Below, in pieces: positions 1 through 10,251 of a stretch of DNA of 64,000 nucleotides. This DNA comes from Blastocatellia bacterium (GTDB taxonomy: Bacteria > Acidobacteriota > Blastocatellia > Chloracidobacteriales > JADJPF01). The translations under genes were made by a program, and so were the position numbers. Where the stretch lies: assembly GCA_025057015.1 (NCBI GenBank), contig JANWYG010000021.1, positions 105,187 to 169,186 on the forward strand, written 5' to 3'. Each line of letters starts with the position of its first letter. Within the stretch, counting starts at the first letter, position 1. The notes beneath the pieces were generated by a model. It did no database searches. It saw nothing but the letters and a program-made list of their open reading frames with translations, and was not told the DNA's origin.

Positions 1-1300
1 CAAGCGGCACAAACAGCGTAGGAACGACACACCATTTAGAGCCTTTCAATGCATACAGCAACTCGAGCGACTCCTTAGTATCCTCTTCAGTCTCTCCAGG
101 CAAGCCTACTATCCAGGTACAGAAGGGAAACCAGTTGTTCTTATTCAGTATTTCCATTCCTTTCAATATAACATCTGGCCATTGCTCAGGTCTGAAAGGA
201 TAGCACTTGCCCTTCATATATTGCTTGAAGAGCCTTACAGAAGCTGTCTCAATTCCCACAAACAGATTAGCATAGCGCTTCTCTGGGTGTGTAGACTTCT
301 TGTGCCTGTGCAGACTTTTATTTACTGCTACCTCAGACAGCTCTTCTATCATATTAGGTTCGAGCACTACCGGGGCCATAGTCCCATGGGTCAACAGCAC
401 ATGCTCGACACCTGGTACAGAGGCTACAGCCTGCAACATTCTTTTTATTGCAGGAACATTAGTCTGAAACCGCGGCCCTTGCTCATACAAAAACAGATCT
501 TCTGTAGTCAACAGTATCGTGTCAGCTCCTTCAGCCACTTGTACTCGAGTGTTCTCTATTATGTGTTCAAGTGGCAAGGACTTACCTGCCCTAAGCGCTA
601 CAGAACAGAACTGACAACCACGACCGCATCCGCGCGTGATCTCTACCACGCCGAACGTCGCCCGGTGCTTTATAGTAGGTATCTTACTTAGCTTGGGACT
701 GTGACATTCGACGCGTCTAGGCAATTGCTCTCCTCTTACCGCTGCCTCGAACAACTCTACAACCACATCCTCAGCTTCCCCATCCACTATACAATCGATA
801 CCCCATGCGTCTTGTAGATTCTTCTTTTCTATCTGCCAAGACCCAGGCCCACCAACTATAATCTTAATGTGATCTTTATGCTTCTTCAGTGCAGGATGCA
901 AAATAAGCTTCCTAAACTCGGTAGCATTTACAGGCTCGACATCCCTGCCATAAAACTGAGCGTAGACATCGGTCGCAAAAGTTATTCCTAAAGGATTATG
1001 AGCATGTATGCCCACAACCTTAGTGTCAGGCCCTACGAACAGGTCAAGCTGCTCCGGATAACACACTGCTACATTCTCTTCGCCGAAATGATCCACCAAC
1101 AGCGATTCTACTACTCTGAGGCCGTTAGGTACATATTTGGCCTGTCCATCAGGATTAACCTCATTTTTAACTGATATATCCGAAATAAAACGAGCATATT
1201 GCGTGGGCAACGTAGCAAGAAGCATTTGCCGCCAAGTGCTCTTCATGTACTCCGAAGACTCTGAGTTGCTAGCAGCAAGTACTATGGTTCTCCCTCTCAT
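1..1300 (-). CDS. B12-binding-type radical SAM protein, 3' end outside the window
   Basis: An open frame of at least 433 codons starts at an ATG (1298-1300, minus strand) and runs off the left edge, so the C-terminus is missing. The radical SAM cluster motif CGRGCQFC (C225, C229, C232) is preceded by the usual EITRG lead-in, and the segment around IIVGGPGSW in the N-terminal third looks like a cobalamin-binding-type Rossmann domain. Later motifs LFVGIET and TWIVGLPGETEED are typical of the radical SAM barrel. The family carries out SAM-dependent radical chemistry (methyl transfer, ring formation, rearrangement) in the cytoplasm. The substrate cannot be told from the sequence. The rhomboid gene downstream of its start lies in the same direction but has its own start and is probably unrelated. 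Confidence 0.85.
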   Translation of the reverse strand, partial: MRGRTIVLAASNSESSEYMKSTWRQMLLATLPTQYARFISDISVKNEVNPDGQAKYVPNGLRVVESLLVDHFGEENVAVCYPEQLDLFVGPDTKVVGIHAHNPLGITFATDVYAQFYGRDVEPVNATEFRKLILHPALKKHKDHIKIIVGGPGSWQIEKKNLQDAWGIDCIVDGEAEDVVVELFEAAVRGEQLPRRVECHSPKLSKIPTIKHRATFGVVEITRGCGRGCQFCSVALRAGKSLPLEHIIENTRVQVAEGADTILLTTEDLFLYEQGPRFQTNVPAIKRMLQAVASVPGVEHVLLTHGTMAPVVLEPNMIEELSEVAVNKSLHRHKKSTHPEKRYANLFVGIETASVRLFKQYMKGKCYPFRPEQWPDVILKGMEILNKNNWFPFCTWIVGLPGETEEDTKESLELLYALKGSKWCVVPTLFVPL

Positions 1301-1383
1301 CTAGCCTCCCCTGATTGACGTGAGTCTGATACTGTCAGTGTAGACATTATATTGAGCCAGCCTACACAGACAAAGAAAAATGT

Positions 1384-2133
1384 TTACCACCTGCGACGGA
1401 TGTAAATGCGTCCAAACTTGTCCCAGAAAATATCATATTCAGGCTCGCGGTAATCACGCTTCGCAAACAAGTACACAGTAGCCAGTCCAGCAACAAATCC
1501 TCCTATATGCGCCCACCAAGCAACACCGCCAGTCTGCGCAGTCTCAGCTAAACTTAGCGTGCCTAACACAAACTGCTGCAAAAACCATATACCTAGAAAG
1601 ATAAAAGCTGGCACTTCTATGAATTCCAGAAAGACGAAAATTGGTATCATCACTAGCACTCTTGACCGTGGATAAAGCAGTATATAAGCTCCTAAGACAC
1701 CAGCTATGGCTCCACTAGCACCAAGGCTAGGTATACTAGATGTCGGTTCACTCAATATATGCGCTGCGCTGGCCACCAATCCACACAGTAAGTAAAACAA
1801 AACATAACGAAAGTGCCCCATCCGATCTTCCACGTTATCGCCGAATATCCATAGATAAACCATATTACCTATCAGATGTAACCATCCACCATGCAAGAAC
1901 ATAGAGGTAAACAGCGGTAGCCAAAGCTCTGGTTCATACAGTATCCATTCAGGGTGACCTTTCATGACCGCCCAATAGTATTTGGCCGGCACTACAGCAA
2001 AAGACCTAAAAAACTCATCCAACCTGTCTCCTAGCGATAACTCGAAGATAAATGCAACGATGTTTATTGCTATTAAACAGACGTTGACGATGGGATAGGT
2101 ACGAGACGGTATGCTGTCTTTTATAGGGATCAT
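1384..2133 (-). CDS. Rhomboid family intramembrane serine protease
   Basis: 249 residues with six or so hydrophobic segments. The catalytic dyad is visible: Ser140 in LGASGAIAG (the GxSG motif) and His209 in WWAHIGGF. The HGGWLHLIGNM segment (about residues 81-91) matches the conserved HxxxxHxxxN region that helps stabilise the oxyanion hole. Length is normal for the short bacterial rhomboids. It cleaves transmembrane segments of client proteins in the inner membrane; the client is unknown. The gene stands alone between two unrelated genes on the same strand. Confidence 0.92.
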   Translation of the reverse strand: MIPIKDSIPSRTYPIVNVCLIAINIVAFIFELSLGDRLDEFFRSFAVVPAKYYWAVMKGHPEWILYEPELWLPLFTSMFLHGGWLHLIGNMVYLWIFGDNVEDRMGHFRYVLFYLLCGLVASAAHILSEPTSSIPSLGASGAIAGVLGAYILLYPRSRVLVMIPIFVFLEFIEVPAFIFLGIWFLQQFVLGTLSLAETAQTGGVAWWAHIGGFVAGLATVYLFAKRDYREPEYDIFWDKFGRIYIRRRW

Positions 2134-2278
2134 CTGCTAAGCTCTCAATAGTCTATTAGCTAAGCAGTATAACATACCGTCCGTAGTACAGTATCCTGAA
2201 GGCGTTAAGTAGTGCACGTCAGCACCTTTTCTTCCTCAAAACAAAGTAGCAAATACTCAAAAGAGCATCACTTTGAAA

Positions 2279-2965
2279 CTAATGCTTACCATACTCCATA
2301 GGTACACCTTTACGCTGTGACATAATATAAGCTTCCAGAGCACGCATCTTTGGATCGTCAGGCTCTAGCTTTTTACCACGCGAAGGATTCTCTATGCACC
2401 AGTTGATCATGTCGCGCAGCAGCGCCACACGCTGCAACTGTATCTGATATTTCGGATACGTTTCTGGATGGGTGTTTGCAGCATTCGGATGACACATAGC
2501 GCAAGAGACACCATTGGTGCTACCTATGAGCTGATCATCGTGAAAAATCTGGTCACCATAGTCTATGAGCTTTTTAAGTTCCCGCTCCCACATCTGTATG
2601 TCGCGCTTGGTAAACTCATAAGTCTGTTTTTCCTGCTTTACAGATTCGTCACCCGCTTTAGCCTGAGCTTTCTGCTGAGCTTTCTTCTTACCCTCTTGGT
2701 ATTCCTTCGTCCAAGCTGCTGCAACAGCCGGTGGCTGCTTTGCAAGCCACTTGGCCATCAGTTCGTTAGTTACAGCTTCGGCTTCAGAGCGGCTCAATCG
2801 TTCGTTTGGTAAACGTCCTTCAAGTTGCACGTAAGTCTCACCATCACACAGTTTTACTGTCATTACCTTGTCTTCATCCTTCACCGAAGGATGCTGCTGC
2901 GCATTAACTACATAAAAAGCAAGCAACAGCAGCAGCACCACAAGTACCTTTAACTTTTTCTCCAT
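2279..2965 (-). CDS. Secreted mono-heme c-type cytochrome
   Basis: 228 residues from an ATG at 2965, chosen because AGGAGG lies just upstream and a clear signal peptide follows (MEKKLKVLVVLLLLLAF). The frame is open further upstream, but that part would lie inside the phosphoesterase gene. One heme site, CAMCH, is present about 60 residues from the C-terminus, followed by a conserved-looking tail with RDMINWCIENP and a later Cys. A Lys/Gln-rich linker occupies the middle. The C-terminal part recalls SoxA-type cytochromes, but only loosely. It is the last gene of a three-gene run (peroxidase, phosphoesterase, cytochrome; gaps 11 and 16 bp), so it may be the electron donor of the peroxidase. 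Confidence 0.8.
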   Translation of the reverse strand: MEKKLKVLVVLLLLLAFYVVNAQQHPSVKDEDKVMTVKLCDGETYVQLEGRLPNERLSRSEAEAVTNELMAKWLAKQPPAVAAAWTKEYQEGKKKAQQKAQAKAGDESVKQEKQTYEFTKRDIQMWERELKKLIDYGDQIFHDDQLIGSTNGVSCAMCHPNAANTHPETYPKYQIQLQRVALLRDMINWCIENPSRGKKLEPDDPKMRALEAYIMSQRKGVPMEYGKH

Positions 2966-2981
2966 CCTTCGCCTCCTAAAG

Positions 2982-4112
2982 TTAGTAAGACGGCAGAGTA
3001 GTCGCTGGTGGGCGGTCCTCGGCCCCTTCACTATCAAGATAGCGAGCGCTCACTCGCATAGGATTTCTGTTCCACAGGTTGTAATGCTTGTCTACTCGTC
3101 CTGTAGCATGAACCTCTACAGTACCGTCCCCTAAACCATCAGTCTGGTTAAACGGATTTTGGCGGTTCATCTGCACGGTCAACTTCGGTAAACCCGTAGG
3201 CGCATATGGCCAAGGCCAAGCTGTAGATAACATGCCATGAAAGTGGATGTTACCTATGCGATGAGTAAGCACTTGGTGCGTATGCCCGTGTATAACTGTC
3301 ACCTTCTCAAACGGTCTAAGCAGTGCCTGAACTTCCTCAGCATCTTCAGTCCAAAAGTTCCAGTTTCGATAGAGCTTATAAAGCGGTGAATGAGAAAATA
3401 CAACTATAGGCGTCTTTCTATCTACCTTTTGTAGGTCTTGCTTGAGCCACTCGCGTTCTTCCTCACCTACTTCGAAAGGACTCTGACGTGCATCGTCTAA
3501 GCCAGCAACTATCCTCATTCTCTCCATAGGAGAGTACCCCTTCGCCGTCCAAAAATCCTTCTCATTTACGCTCATCAACGTGATAAAGTGCACGCCTTTG
3601 TGATCAAAAGAGTAATAAGGCGGGCCAAAAAGTTCTCTCCATACCTCACCCATATCGAGAAACCAGTCATGCTCGCCTACCATCATCTTCACTGGAGCTT
3701 TTATCTCTTTCAGTATCTGAGCCCCTAGCTTTAGCTCGCCTGGCTGGCCTAATTGTGCAAGATCTCCGCCGTAGAGCACGAAGTCAGGCTGCGGATCTAG
3801 AGCATTTATATCGGCTACGGCACGTTGTAGCTGCCTAACAAACCGCTCGTTAAGAGTCTTTTCATATAAATGTGAGTCAGATATGTAAGCAAAAGTAAAC
3901 GGCTTTCTGTCATCACTAGAGACAACATCCACTAGCTGAAAAGAATGTGGCGTAAAAGACTTGCTCGCAGCAAAACCAGCTGCCATAGCAGCCATCTTTA
4001 AGAACTTGCGCCGTCCCTGCCAAGTACTACCAGCCTGCATCAGCTCGCTAAACCACCGCTCGCGACTTTTCATATACTCTTGTAGTTTTTTCTCCCACTT
4101 CAAAGGTAACAT
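2982..4112 (-). CDS. Tat-exported calcineurin-type metallophosphoesterase
   Basis: 376 residues. A twin-arginine-like signal (GRRKFLKMAAMAAGFAAS) sits after about 32 cytoplasmic residues. Metal-binding motifs are seen in order: DSH, GGDLAQ, GEHD, FSHSPL and GHTHQ. The third motif is normally GNHD; here Asn, the residue that bridges to the phosphate, is Glu. That is unusual, although the other metal ligands are in place. The product is a predicted periplasmic phosphodiesterase or phosphatase of unknown substrate. Its start is 11 bp downstream of the peroxidase stop, and it is followed 16 bp later by the cytochrome gene, which implies one transcript. Confidence 0.85.
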   Translation of the reverse strand: MLPLKWEKKLQEYMKSRERWFSELMQAGSTWQGRRKFLKMAAMAAGFAASKSFTPHSFQLVDVVSSDDRKPFTFAYISDSHLYEKTLNERFVRQLQRAVADINALDPQPDFVLYGGDLAQLGQPGELKLGAQILKEIKAPVKMMVGEHDWFLDMGEVWRELFGPPYYSFDHKGVHFITLMSVNEKDFWTAKGYSPMERMRIVAGLDDARQSPFEVGEEEREWLKQDLQKVDRKTPIVVFSHSPLYKLYRNWNFWTEDAEEVQALLRPFEKVTVIHGHTHQVLTHRIGNIHFHGMLSTAWPWPYAPTGLPKLTVQMNRQNPFNQTDGLGDGTVEVHATGRVDKHYNLWNRNPMRVSARYLDSEGAEDRPPATTLPSY

Positions 4113-4123
4113 TGCTATTCCTC

Positions 4124-5290
4124 CTACTTTGCCGGTTCTCTGGTTTGCGGTTTGAGCGAATAGAAACGCTTCTTACTTGCATCGCTCGTAAGCGTCTTCA
4201 GAAACTCCACCAGATCGAACATTTCCTGATCGGTAAGCTTCAAAGGACGCATCCCACCATCAAGATTGGGGTTTACTTCACCACCTCGGTCATAAAACTT
4301 GATTACGTCTAACAAAGTCTTTTCAGACCCATCATGCATATAGGGCGCTGTGAGCTCTACATCGCGCAACATCGAGGTCTTGAAAGCACCTATGTCGCGC
4401 GGCTCTCCAGTTACCAGATACCGTCCAAGCTCCGAAAAGCCAGGCGACAGCGCTAGCTCATCTTGGATACGCTGCCTATCCTTGTTTGCCGCTATAAGCT
4501 GCTGCGCTTTACGTGCAAGTTGCGAAAAATTCCTATCTTTCGCTGCTACACCGATGTTGTGAAATTTAAAGTCGCTGAAAAAGGGATTCGTAGAGTTAAA
4601 CGCATGACAACTGATACAACGCGCTTTACCGTTGAAAAGCTCCCAACCGCGCTTTGCCGACTCGGATATAGCAGAAGCATCTCCCGCAATAAAACGATCG
4701 AAAGGTGCATCACCTGATAGCTGTACGCGCTCAAACGCTGCTATGGCTTTCACAATCGTATCTATGGTTATACCTTCACTTCCGAAGACCTTCTCGAATT
4801 CGACCCGATATTCAGGTATTTCTTTGACTCGCTCAACCACTGCGTCATGGTCCTTCATGCCCATCTCTATTGGATTTATCAGCGGTAGCTTAGCCTGCTC
4901 CTCAAGCGACGGCGCCCGCCCATCCCAAAACTGAAGCTCATTAAAGACAGCATTAATGATGCTAGGTGAGTTTCGAGCACCCTTCTTTAGCTCTACTCCA
5001 ACGGCAACGGCGTTTGAGTCAGCAAAACCCAAAGCCGGATCATGACACGTAGCACAGCTTACCGTACGGTCTGCTGACAACCTTTTGTCAAAGAACAACT
5101 TCTCGCCTAAAGCGATCTTTTCCGGAGTCAAAGGATTATCGGCAGGTATGAGAGACTCCCAGAGATCCTGAGGCAAGCCTCTAGGTACTTGGAAGTTCAT
5201 ACTACTGGATGCCGCTCTCTGCGGAGCTACATCGACTACGAGCACAGCTGCTACCAGCAAAATAAATAGAACCTTGACAATTTTTTGCAT
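4124..5290 (-). CDS. Di-heme cytochrome c peroxidase / MauG family protein
   Basis: 388 residues with a signal peptide (first 25 residues). Two heme-c sites: CATCH at residues 79-83 and CISCH near residue 225. The distal segment AYMHDGSEKTLLDVIKFY and the GARNSPSIINA motif are hallmarks of bacterial CcpA/MauG proteins. The family reduces hydrogen peroxide in the periplasm with electrons from small cytochromes, or in MauG-like members oxidises other substrates. A strong ribosome site (GAGAGGAGG) precedes the ATG. It is the first gene of the peroxidase-phosphoesterase-cytochrome set, and the histidine kinase gene ends 79 bp upstream. Confidence 0.92.
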   Translation of the reverse strand: MQKIVKVLFILLVAAVLVVDVAPQRAASSSMNFQVPRGLPQDLWESLIPADNPLTPEKIALGEKLFFDKRLSADRTVSCATCHDPALGFADSNAVAVGVELKKGARNSPSIINAVFNELQFWDGRAPSLEEQAKLPLINPIEMGMKDHDAVVERVKEIPEYRVEFEKVFGSEGITIDTIVKAIAAFERVQLSGDAPFDRFIAGDASAISESAKRGWELFNGKARCISCHAFNSTNPFFSDFKFHNIGVAAKDRNFSQLARKAQQLIAANKDRQRIQDELALSPGFSELGRYLVTGEPRDIGAFKTSMLRDVELTAPYMHDGSEKTLLDVIKFYDRGGEVNPNLDGGMRPLKLTDQEMFDLVEFLKTLTSDASKKRFYSLKPQTREPAK

Positions 5291-5369
5291 AAACCTCCTC
5301 TCTCTTATCTGGAGTTCCTCATTGAAGAAAACAAAGTTTTCTCAAAACTATTCCAAAGAAGTTAGGCAG

Positions 5370-7433
5370 CTATCGCAAGTGACTGGCTATCATTTCGAGT
5401 AGTTTCTCAGCAGTGTAGGGCTTTAACAAAAAATCATCGCAATGCTCCAAAGTTTTCTCATTTCCTGACAGTCCACTAGTGCCTATGATCTTTAGAGCAG
5501 GATTCATCTTCTTGAGTATCTTGGCCGTAGCTTGGCCATCGAGGTTAGGCATCATCATGTCCATAAATACAAGCCTTACCTGGTCCATGTTCTTTGCATA
5601 ACTAGCTATAGCCTCGGTACCATCTGACACACAAATAGTCTTGTAACCATAAGATTCCAACGTGACCTTTGTTATCTCTCTTATAGCAAGTTCGTCTTCC
5701 ACGATTAGGATAAGCTCGCCATTACCTAAAGGAATGGATCTAATAGGTGCAGACTCATAAGGTTCGCCGACAAGCTCAGCAGCAGGTACGTACACCTTAA
5801 ATTGCGTACCACGGCCTGCCTCGCTATACACGTCAATAAATCCACCGTGACTTTTGACTATAGCTAGAGCCGTAGACAAACCCAGGCCCGTACCCTTACC
5901 CGGCTCCTTCGTAGTGAAAAACGGCTCGAAGATCCTTCCAAGTACTTGCTGCGGTATCCCAGTACCAGAGTCAGTCACTCTGATAAGAACATACCTGCCC
6001 GGCCGTGCCTCAAGATGCATGCGAGAATAGTTCTCATCAAGAACCACATTCTGCGCTTCTATACTTAGCATACCACCACTAACCATAGCATCCCTTGAAT
6101 TAACACATAAGTTCATCAAGACTTGATATAGCTGTGTCGGATCACCACACACTGACCAGAGTTCCTTTGGAACATCAGCCTTAACAACTATATTTTTAGG
6201 AAAAGTCTGCTGTAGTATCCTACTCACATCCTTGATCAAGTGCCGCATCTGCACAAGTATTCGTTCACCTTCAAGTCCTCGCGCAAAGGAAAGTACTTGT
6301 CGTACCATGTCGGCACCGCGCTGAGCGCCAGCTTCTATAGCAGCCAACAGCGCAGCATATCGCTCATCAGCAGCAAGCTCGCGCTGAAGCAGCCTCACAG
6401 AGACAAGTATCGGCGTCAGAGCGTTGTTTAAGTCATGTGCTATCCCACTTGCTAGCGTACCTATGCTTTCCATTCGTTGAGCTCTAAGAAATTGCTCAGC
6501 AAGCTTCTTTTTGTCCGTTATATCCGTATTGACGAGCAACACAGATTCTGGCCGATCGGCATCATCCTTCATCAGCTTCCACCGACACTCCACGATAAGC
6601 GGCCTGCCATCACGCCGTAGTTGCCTCGCTTCAAATACACCTTCATTCTTTAGGCCAACCGAAGAAAGCCCTGGATCTGCATTAGCCACTAAATCAGCTA
6701 TGTGTTTGCTTACAGCCTCTTGAGCCGTCCAGCCGTAGAGACGCTCAGCACTGCTGTTCCAATAGAGTATCTTTCCTTCAAGATCGAGTAAGATGATTGC
6801 ATCTTGCGCCTTGTCGAGGAGTTCAGCTTGCTTACGCACCTTTTCGACTAACTCTTTTAACGCCGAATTAGCAGTACTCAGCTCACGAGTCCGTTCTTCA
6901 ACTCGCTGCTCTAGCTCTTCGTTGAGCGCATGTAGTCGGGCATAGGCATGTTTTAGATCCTCCTCAGCCTGCTTTCTCTCTGTTACATCCCTTATTATCG
7001 CAGTAACTAGCAGCCCGTCTGGCTCAAATAACGGACTCAAGCTTATCTCCACAGGAAACTCCGAGCCACTTTTCTTGCGTCCTTTTAGCTCCAGTCCTAC
7101 GCCCATCGGTCGAACGCGAGGATTGCGTTCATACTCAGCTCGGTGTTCCTTGTGCCTGCTCCTAAGCGCCTCAGGTAGCAGTATCTCTAGCTGCTGTCCA
7201 AGAAGCTCAGCCCTCTCATAGCCAAACAGTCTTACCGTCTGTTCGTTGACAAGAACTATCCTGCCGCTGCTGTCAGAAATGACTATAGCGTCTGGTGCAG
7301 ACTCTAATAGTCCGAGAAAACGCTTCTCAGCTCGCTCGTGATCTGCCTTTGCAGCAGTAAGTATTTGCACTTGTCTGTGCAGCTCCTCTACTTGTTGTTT
7401 TAGCTTTTCTAAACTGTCTGTCTCAGAGGTCAT
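5370..7433 (-). CDS. PAS-domain hybrid sensor histidine kinase with C-terminal receiver
   Basis: 687 residues from ATG 7433; an in-frame TTG at 7445 is also possible. Order: short coiled coil, PAS 1 (about 40-150, ending RDVTERKQ), coiled coil, PAS 2 (about 210-310, ending NTDITDKKK), HisKA with the H-box [10 protein letters not shown], HATPase with N-box NSRDAM, G1 DSGTGIP and G2 GKGTGLGLS, then a receiver with Asp in VFMDMMMPN and Lys in LLKPY. There are no transmembrane segments, so it is cytoplasmic. It is divergent from a sigma-54 response regulator across 91 bp, which is its likely partner. Signal unknown; PAS domains suggest redox, heme or small-ligand sensing. Confidence 0.93.
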   Translation of the reverse strand: MTSETDSLEKLKQQVEELHRQVQILTAAKADHERAEKRFLGLLESAPDAIVISDSSGRIVLVNEQTVRLFGYERAELLGQQLEILLPEALRSRHKEHRAEYERNPRVRPMGVGLELKGRKKSGSEFPVEISLSPLFEPDGLLVTAIIRDVTERKQAEEDLKHAYARLHALNEELEQRVEERTRELSTANSALKELVEKVRKQAELLDKAQDAIILLDLEGKILYWNSSAERLYGWTAQEAVSKHIADLVANADPGLSSVGLKNEGVFEARQLRRDGRPLIVECRWKLMKDDADRPESVLLVNTDITDKKKLAEQFLRAQRMESIGTLASGIAHDLNNALTPILVSVRLLQRELAADERYAALLAAIEAGAQRGADMVRQVLSFARGLEGERILVQMRHLIKDVSRILQQTFPKNIVVKADVPKELWSVCGDPTQLYQVLMNLCVNSRDAMVSGGMLSIEAQNVVLDENYSRMHLEARPGRYVLIRVTDSGTGIPQQVLGRIFEPFFTTKEPGKGTGLGLSTALAIVKSHGGFIDVYSEAGRGTQFKVYVPAAELVGEPYESAPIRSIPLGNGELILIVEDELAIREITKVTLESYGYKTICVSDGTEAIASYAKNMDQVRLVFMDMMMPNLDGQATAKILKKMNPALKIIGTSGLSGNEKTLEHCDDFLLKPYTAEKLLEMIASHLR

Positions 7434-7451
7434 ATCGCAATCCAATAACAG

Positions 7452-7479
7452 TTGATTGAAGCACCGTTGATGATAATAT
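7452..7479 (+). promoter_or_regulatory. Candidate sigma-70-type promoter of the response regulator
   Basis: In the 91 bp between the divergent kinase and regulator genes, TTGATT (7452-7457) and TAATAT (7474-7479) are 16 bp apart. The regulator start follows 45 bp later. This is a match by eye only. Confidence 0.4.
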
Positions 7480-7524
7480 CTCTGCTGGAGTACTACAACA
7501 GGTAGCCGGTAAAGAGGTCAAGTT

Positions 7525-8898
7525 ATGTTTAAAGAAAAAGTCCTCGTAGTAGACGACGATGAACTAGTTAGATGGAGCGCCAGGCAAGCCCTGAAGAGCT
7601 GGGGTTATGAAGTGCACGAAGCAACCGACATTAAAACCGCACTAACTACAATCGATGCAGAACGTCCAGGTGCCGTGTTGCTAGATATACACCTACCAGA
7701 TGGCTCAGGATTAGACATACTTAGGGAAATAAGGCAGCTTTCGCCGCAAACCATAGTCATTATGATCACCGGTAATGTCCAGGTTGCAGACACACTCTCA
7801 GCTCTACGCGGCGGTGCATATGATTTCATAAGCAAGCCAATCAACTTAGATGAGCTGCAGGTTACGCTACGTAACGGTTTCGAAACAAAGAAGCTACGTC
7901 AAGAAGTCAATAAGATAAAGACTGAAAGATCCCGGCTGTTCAGTTTTGAGCAGATAGTAGGCCATTCACCGTCGATGAAAGAGACATTGGCGCTTGCCCG
8001 CAAGGTTGCTGAAAGCGAAGCTACCTCAGTGCTACTTTTAGGCGAAAGTGGTACCGGCAAGGATCTGCTAGCTAAAGCCATACACTACGCTTCACGACGA
8101 AGTGATAGGCCTTTTGTCGCTATCAACTGTGCTACACTGCCAGCTAATTTGATCGAAAGCGAACTGTTTGGATACGAAAAAGGTGCTTTCACCGATGCCA
8201 AGTCACGCAAAGAAGGTCTGTTTGAGCAAGCTGATGGCGGCACCATTTTTTTGGACGAGATTGGCGAGATGGAACTCTCACTACAGGCTAAGCTACTGCG
8301 TGTGCTAGAAGAAAGCTCCTTTCGCAGAGTCGGCGGGCTAAAAGACATTCCCTTAGACGTAAGAGTAATAGCTGCCTCAAACAGAGATCTGCGTGTAGAA
8401 GCAGAGGCAGGTAGATTTAGGCTAGATCTATATTACAGACTTTCAGTAATACAAATAGATATCCCCCCTCTGAGAAAACGTAGCGAAGATATATTAGGGC
8501 TCGCAGAAACTTATATCGCTCATTTCAACGAGAAGCTACGCCGACATATCAAAGGACTCGCTCCAGAGACAAAAGCTGTATTTTTGCGCTATAACTGGCC
8601 TGGCAACGTAAGAGAATTACGCAACTGCATAGAACGAGCTATGATACTAGAAGAAAGTGACCTGATAACTCTCAAGTATCTCCCCCGAGGAATAGCCTGC
8701 GATTTCTCCACGCTCTCAACAGAGCCAGACAAAGGATTCGTCTTGCCGCCTGGAGGCGTCAAACTCGAAGAGGTAGAGCTATCCCTCGTAAGGCAAGCCA
8801 TGGAACGCAGTAACGGCAATCAAACGCGAGCGGCAGAGTTACTAGGCATTTCACGCGACCAGTTAAGGTATCGTCTAAAAAAGATAGGCCTGGCATAG
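7525..8898 (+). CDS. NtrC-family sigma-54-dependent response regulator
   Basis: 457 residues. Receiver domain 1-120: acidic pocket D10-D12, phospho-acceptor D54 in [12 protein letters not shown], Lys in SKPI. AAA+ domain about 145-380: Walker A GESGTGKD, sigma-54 contact loop GAFTDA (a common variant of GAFTGA), Walker [13 protein letters not shown]. The C-terminal Fis-type helix-turn-helix is [19 protein letters not shown]. It would activate sigma-54 promoters when phosphorylated, most simply by the kinase encoded divergently. The universal stress gene follows within about 55 bp on the same strand and may be co-transcribed. I found no convincing -24/-12 promoter in the window, so its targets are open. 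Confidence 0.95.
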   Translation: MFKEKVLVVDDDELVRWSARQALKSWGYEVHEATDIKTALTTIDAERPGAVLLDIHLPDGSGLDILREIRQLSPQTIVIMITGNVQVADTLSALRGGAYDFISKPINLDELQVTLRNGFETKKLRQEVNKIKTERSRLFSFEQIVGHSPSMKETLALARKVAESEATSVLLLGESGTGKDLLAKAIHYASRRSDRPFVAINCATLPANLIESELFGYEKGAFTDAKSRKEGLFEQADGGTIFLDEIGEMELSLQAKLLRVLEESSFRRVGGLKDIPLDVRVIAASNRDLRVEAEAGRFRLDLYYRLSVIQIDIPPLRKRSEDILGLAETYIAHFNEKLRRHIKGLAPETKAVFLRYNWPGNVRELRNCIERAMILEESDLITLKYLPRGIACDFSTLSTEPDKGFVLPPGGVKLEEVELSLVRQAMERSNGNQTRAAELLGISRDQLRYRLKKIGLA

Positions 8899-8952
8899 TA
8901 CTTGCTTTATATACGTAGTAAACAAAAGTTTTTGGAAGTTTTTCGCAAAGAT

Positions 8953-9795
8953 ATGTTGTCCAAAGCCCAAATTCGGCAAAAAGTCGAGCGAGTACTGTGC
9001 CCAGTAGATTTGACTGAAGACTCGGCTACCGCAGTCAGCAAGGCAGTCTCTATAGCCACTGCTTTCGGAGCAGAACTCTACGTCTGTTACTGTATAGAGC
9101 CGGACAAGGAGGCCATCAGAGATCATGTCCGAGGGCTTCACCATATAAAGCAGCTACTAGAAAAGACAAACACTCTAGCCCCAAACTTTTATTGGGAAGG
9201 GATAATAATAGAAGGCGAGCCTGCCGAGGCAATAGTCAGAGAAGCCAGCAGACGACGAGTTGACCTGATAGTGATGCGTTCAAGGCGTCGACCTTACGCA
9301 GCAGCTATACTTGGCTCTACAGCAGAAGCTATCAGTAGAACAGCCCCCTGCCCAGTACTCATTTCACATGCAGATGAAGCAAACGAGCGATTCGTCATAA
9401 ACAGCATCCTCGTAGGATATGACTTTTCAGAATATTCCGATCTAGCACTTGCTTATGCATATGTTTTAGCAAGCATAAAGACTTGCACCATATATGTATT
9501 ACACGTTCTAGCAACGCAACAAGACGAAGAAGTACCTTTCCGATACTCTCAGGTGTTAGCCAAGCTAAAATCTGCAGTTCCTCAAACCGCAGGCTTAGAA
9601 CATGTCGTAGTGGCTGGCCTAGCCTACCGCGAGATACTCAACTATGCAGAAGAGAAAAAAGTCGACTTGATATGTATGGGAAGCCGAGGTGCAGGATTTG
9701 GTTTCAGAGCACTCTTTGGCTCGAACGCCGATAGAGTGCTCAGGCAAGCTCCGTGTCCTGTGCTAGTCTGTAGACCACTCAAATGGAGTATTTAG
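8953..9795 (+). CDS. Tandem-domain universal stress protein
   Basis: 280 residues from ATG 8953. A TTG at 8902 extends the frame, but Usp domains usually begin right before the first strand, as in VERVLCPVDLTEDSA here. Two Usp folds are seen (about 13-145 and 150-280). The second has the ATP-loop pattern GMGSRGAGFG...GSNADRVLRQAPCPVLV; the first has the looser MRSRRRPYAAAILGSTAEAI. Usp proteins are cytoplasmic and bind ATP or AMP under stress. First of three consecutive usp genes after the sigma-54 regulator. Confidence 0.88.
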   Translation: MLSKAQIRQKVERVLCPVDLTEDSATAVSKAVSIATAFGAELYVCYCIEPDKEAIRDHVRGLHHIKQLLEKTNTLAPNFYWEGIIIEGEPAEAIVREASRRRVDLIVMRSRRRPYAAAILGSTAEAISRTAPCPVLISHADEANERFVINSILVGYDFSEYSDLALAYAYVLASIKTCTIYVLHVLATQQDEEVPFRYSQVLAKLKSAVPQTAGLEHVVVAGLAYREILNYAEEKKVDLICMGSRGAGFGFRALFGSNADRVLRQAPCPVLVCRPLKWSI

Positions 9796-9807
9796 CAAGG
9801 AGAAAAA

Positions 9808-10251
9808 ATGCGCATACTAATAGCTACAGATGGATCAAAGTACAGTGAGGCAGCTCTGGAGGCTGTTCTAAAGCGGCCTTGGCCACAAGAGTCGCTCTTT
9901 AGAGTCGTATCAGTAGCCGAAATTCCAGCATTGTCTTACGTTACCGGAGAAGAATCAGTGTTAGACTATGACTTCTCAACTTTGAAGAGCTACCATCAGA
10001 AGATCATAGATGAAGCCGTCGCTAAAATAAGAGCCGTTGGCAAACAGGTCTCTGGTATCCTCAGAGATGGGGTAGCCGCCGAGGAAATAGTGGATGAAGC
10101 TAAGCAGTGGTCAGCAGATCTCATCTTGGTAGGCACACACGGCCGACGTGGCCTCAGCAGATTTTTGCTCGGCTCTGTAGCTCAGCAAGTGGCCGCGCAC
10201 GCCCATTGCTCAGTGGAAATAGTCCGAATGCAAGATAAGGAGGTATTATGA
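9808..10251 (+). CDS. Single-domain universal stress protein
   Basis: 147 residues, one UspA fold. It begins MRILIATDGSKYSEAAL and carries the nucleotide loop GTHGRRGLSRFLLGSVAQQV near the C-terminus (GxHGxxG-9x-GS). An AAGGAG-type site precedes the ATG. Its stop overlaps the next usp start by four bases (ATGA at 10248-10251), which implies translational coupling. Confidence 0.9.
   Translation: MRILIATDGSKYSEAALEAVLKRPWPQESLFRVVSVAEIPALSYVTGEESVLDYDFSTLKSYHQKIIDEAVAKIRAVGKQVSGILRDGVAAEEIVDEAKQWSADLILVGTHGRRGLSRFLLGSVAQQVAAHAHCSVEIVRMQDKEVL

Noticed and set aside
182..691. Plus-strand open frame of 169 codons inside the first gene
   Set aside because: It lies opposite the radical SAM gene, whose cluster motif and B12-type region are clear; the antisense product resembles nothing.
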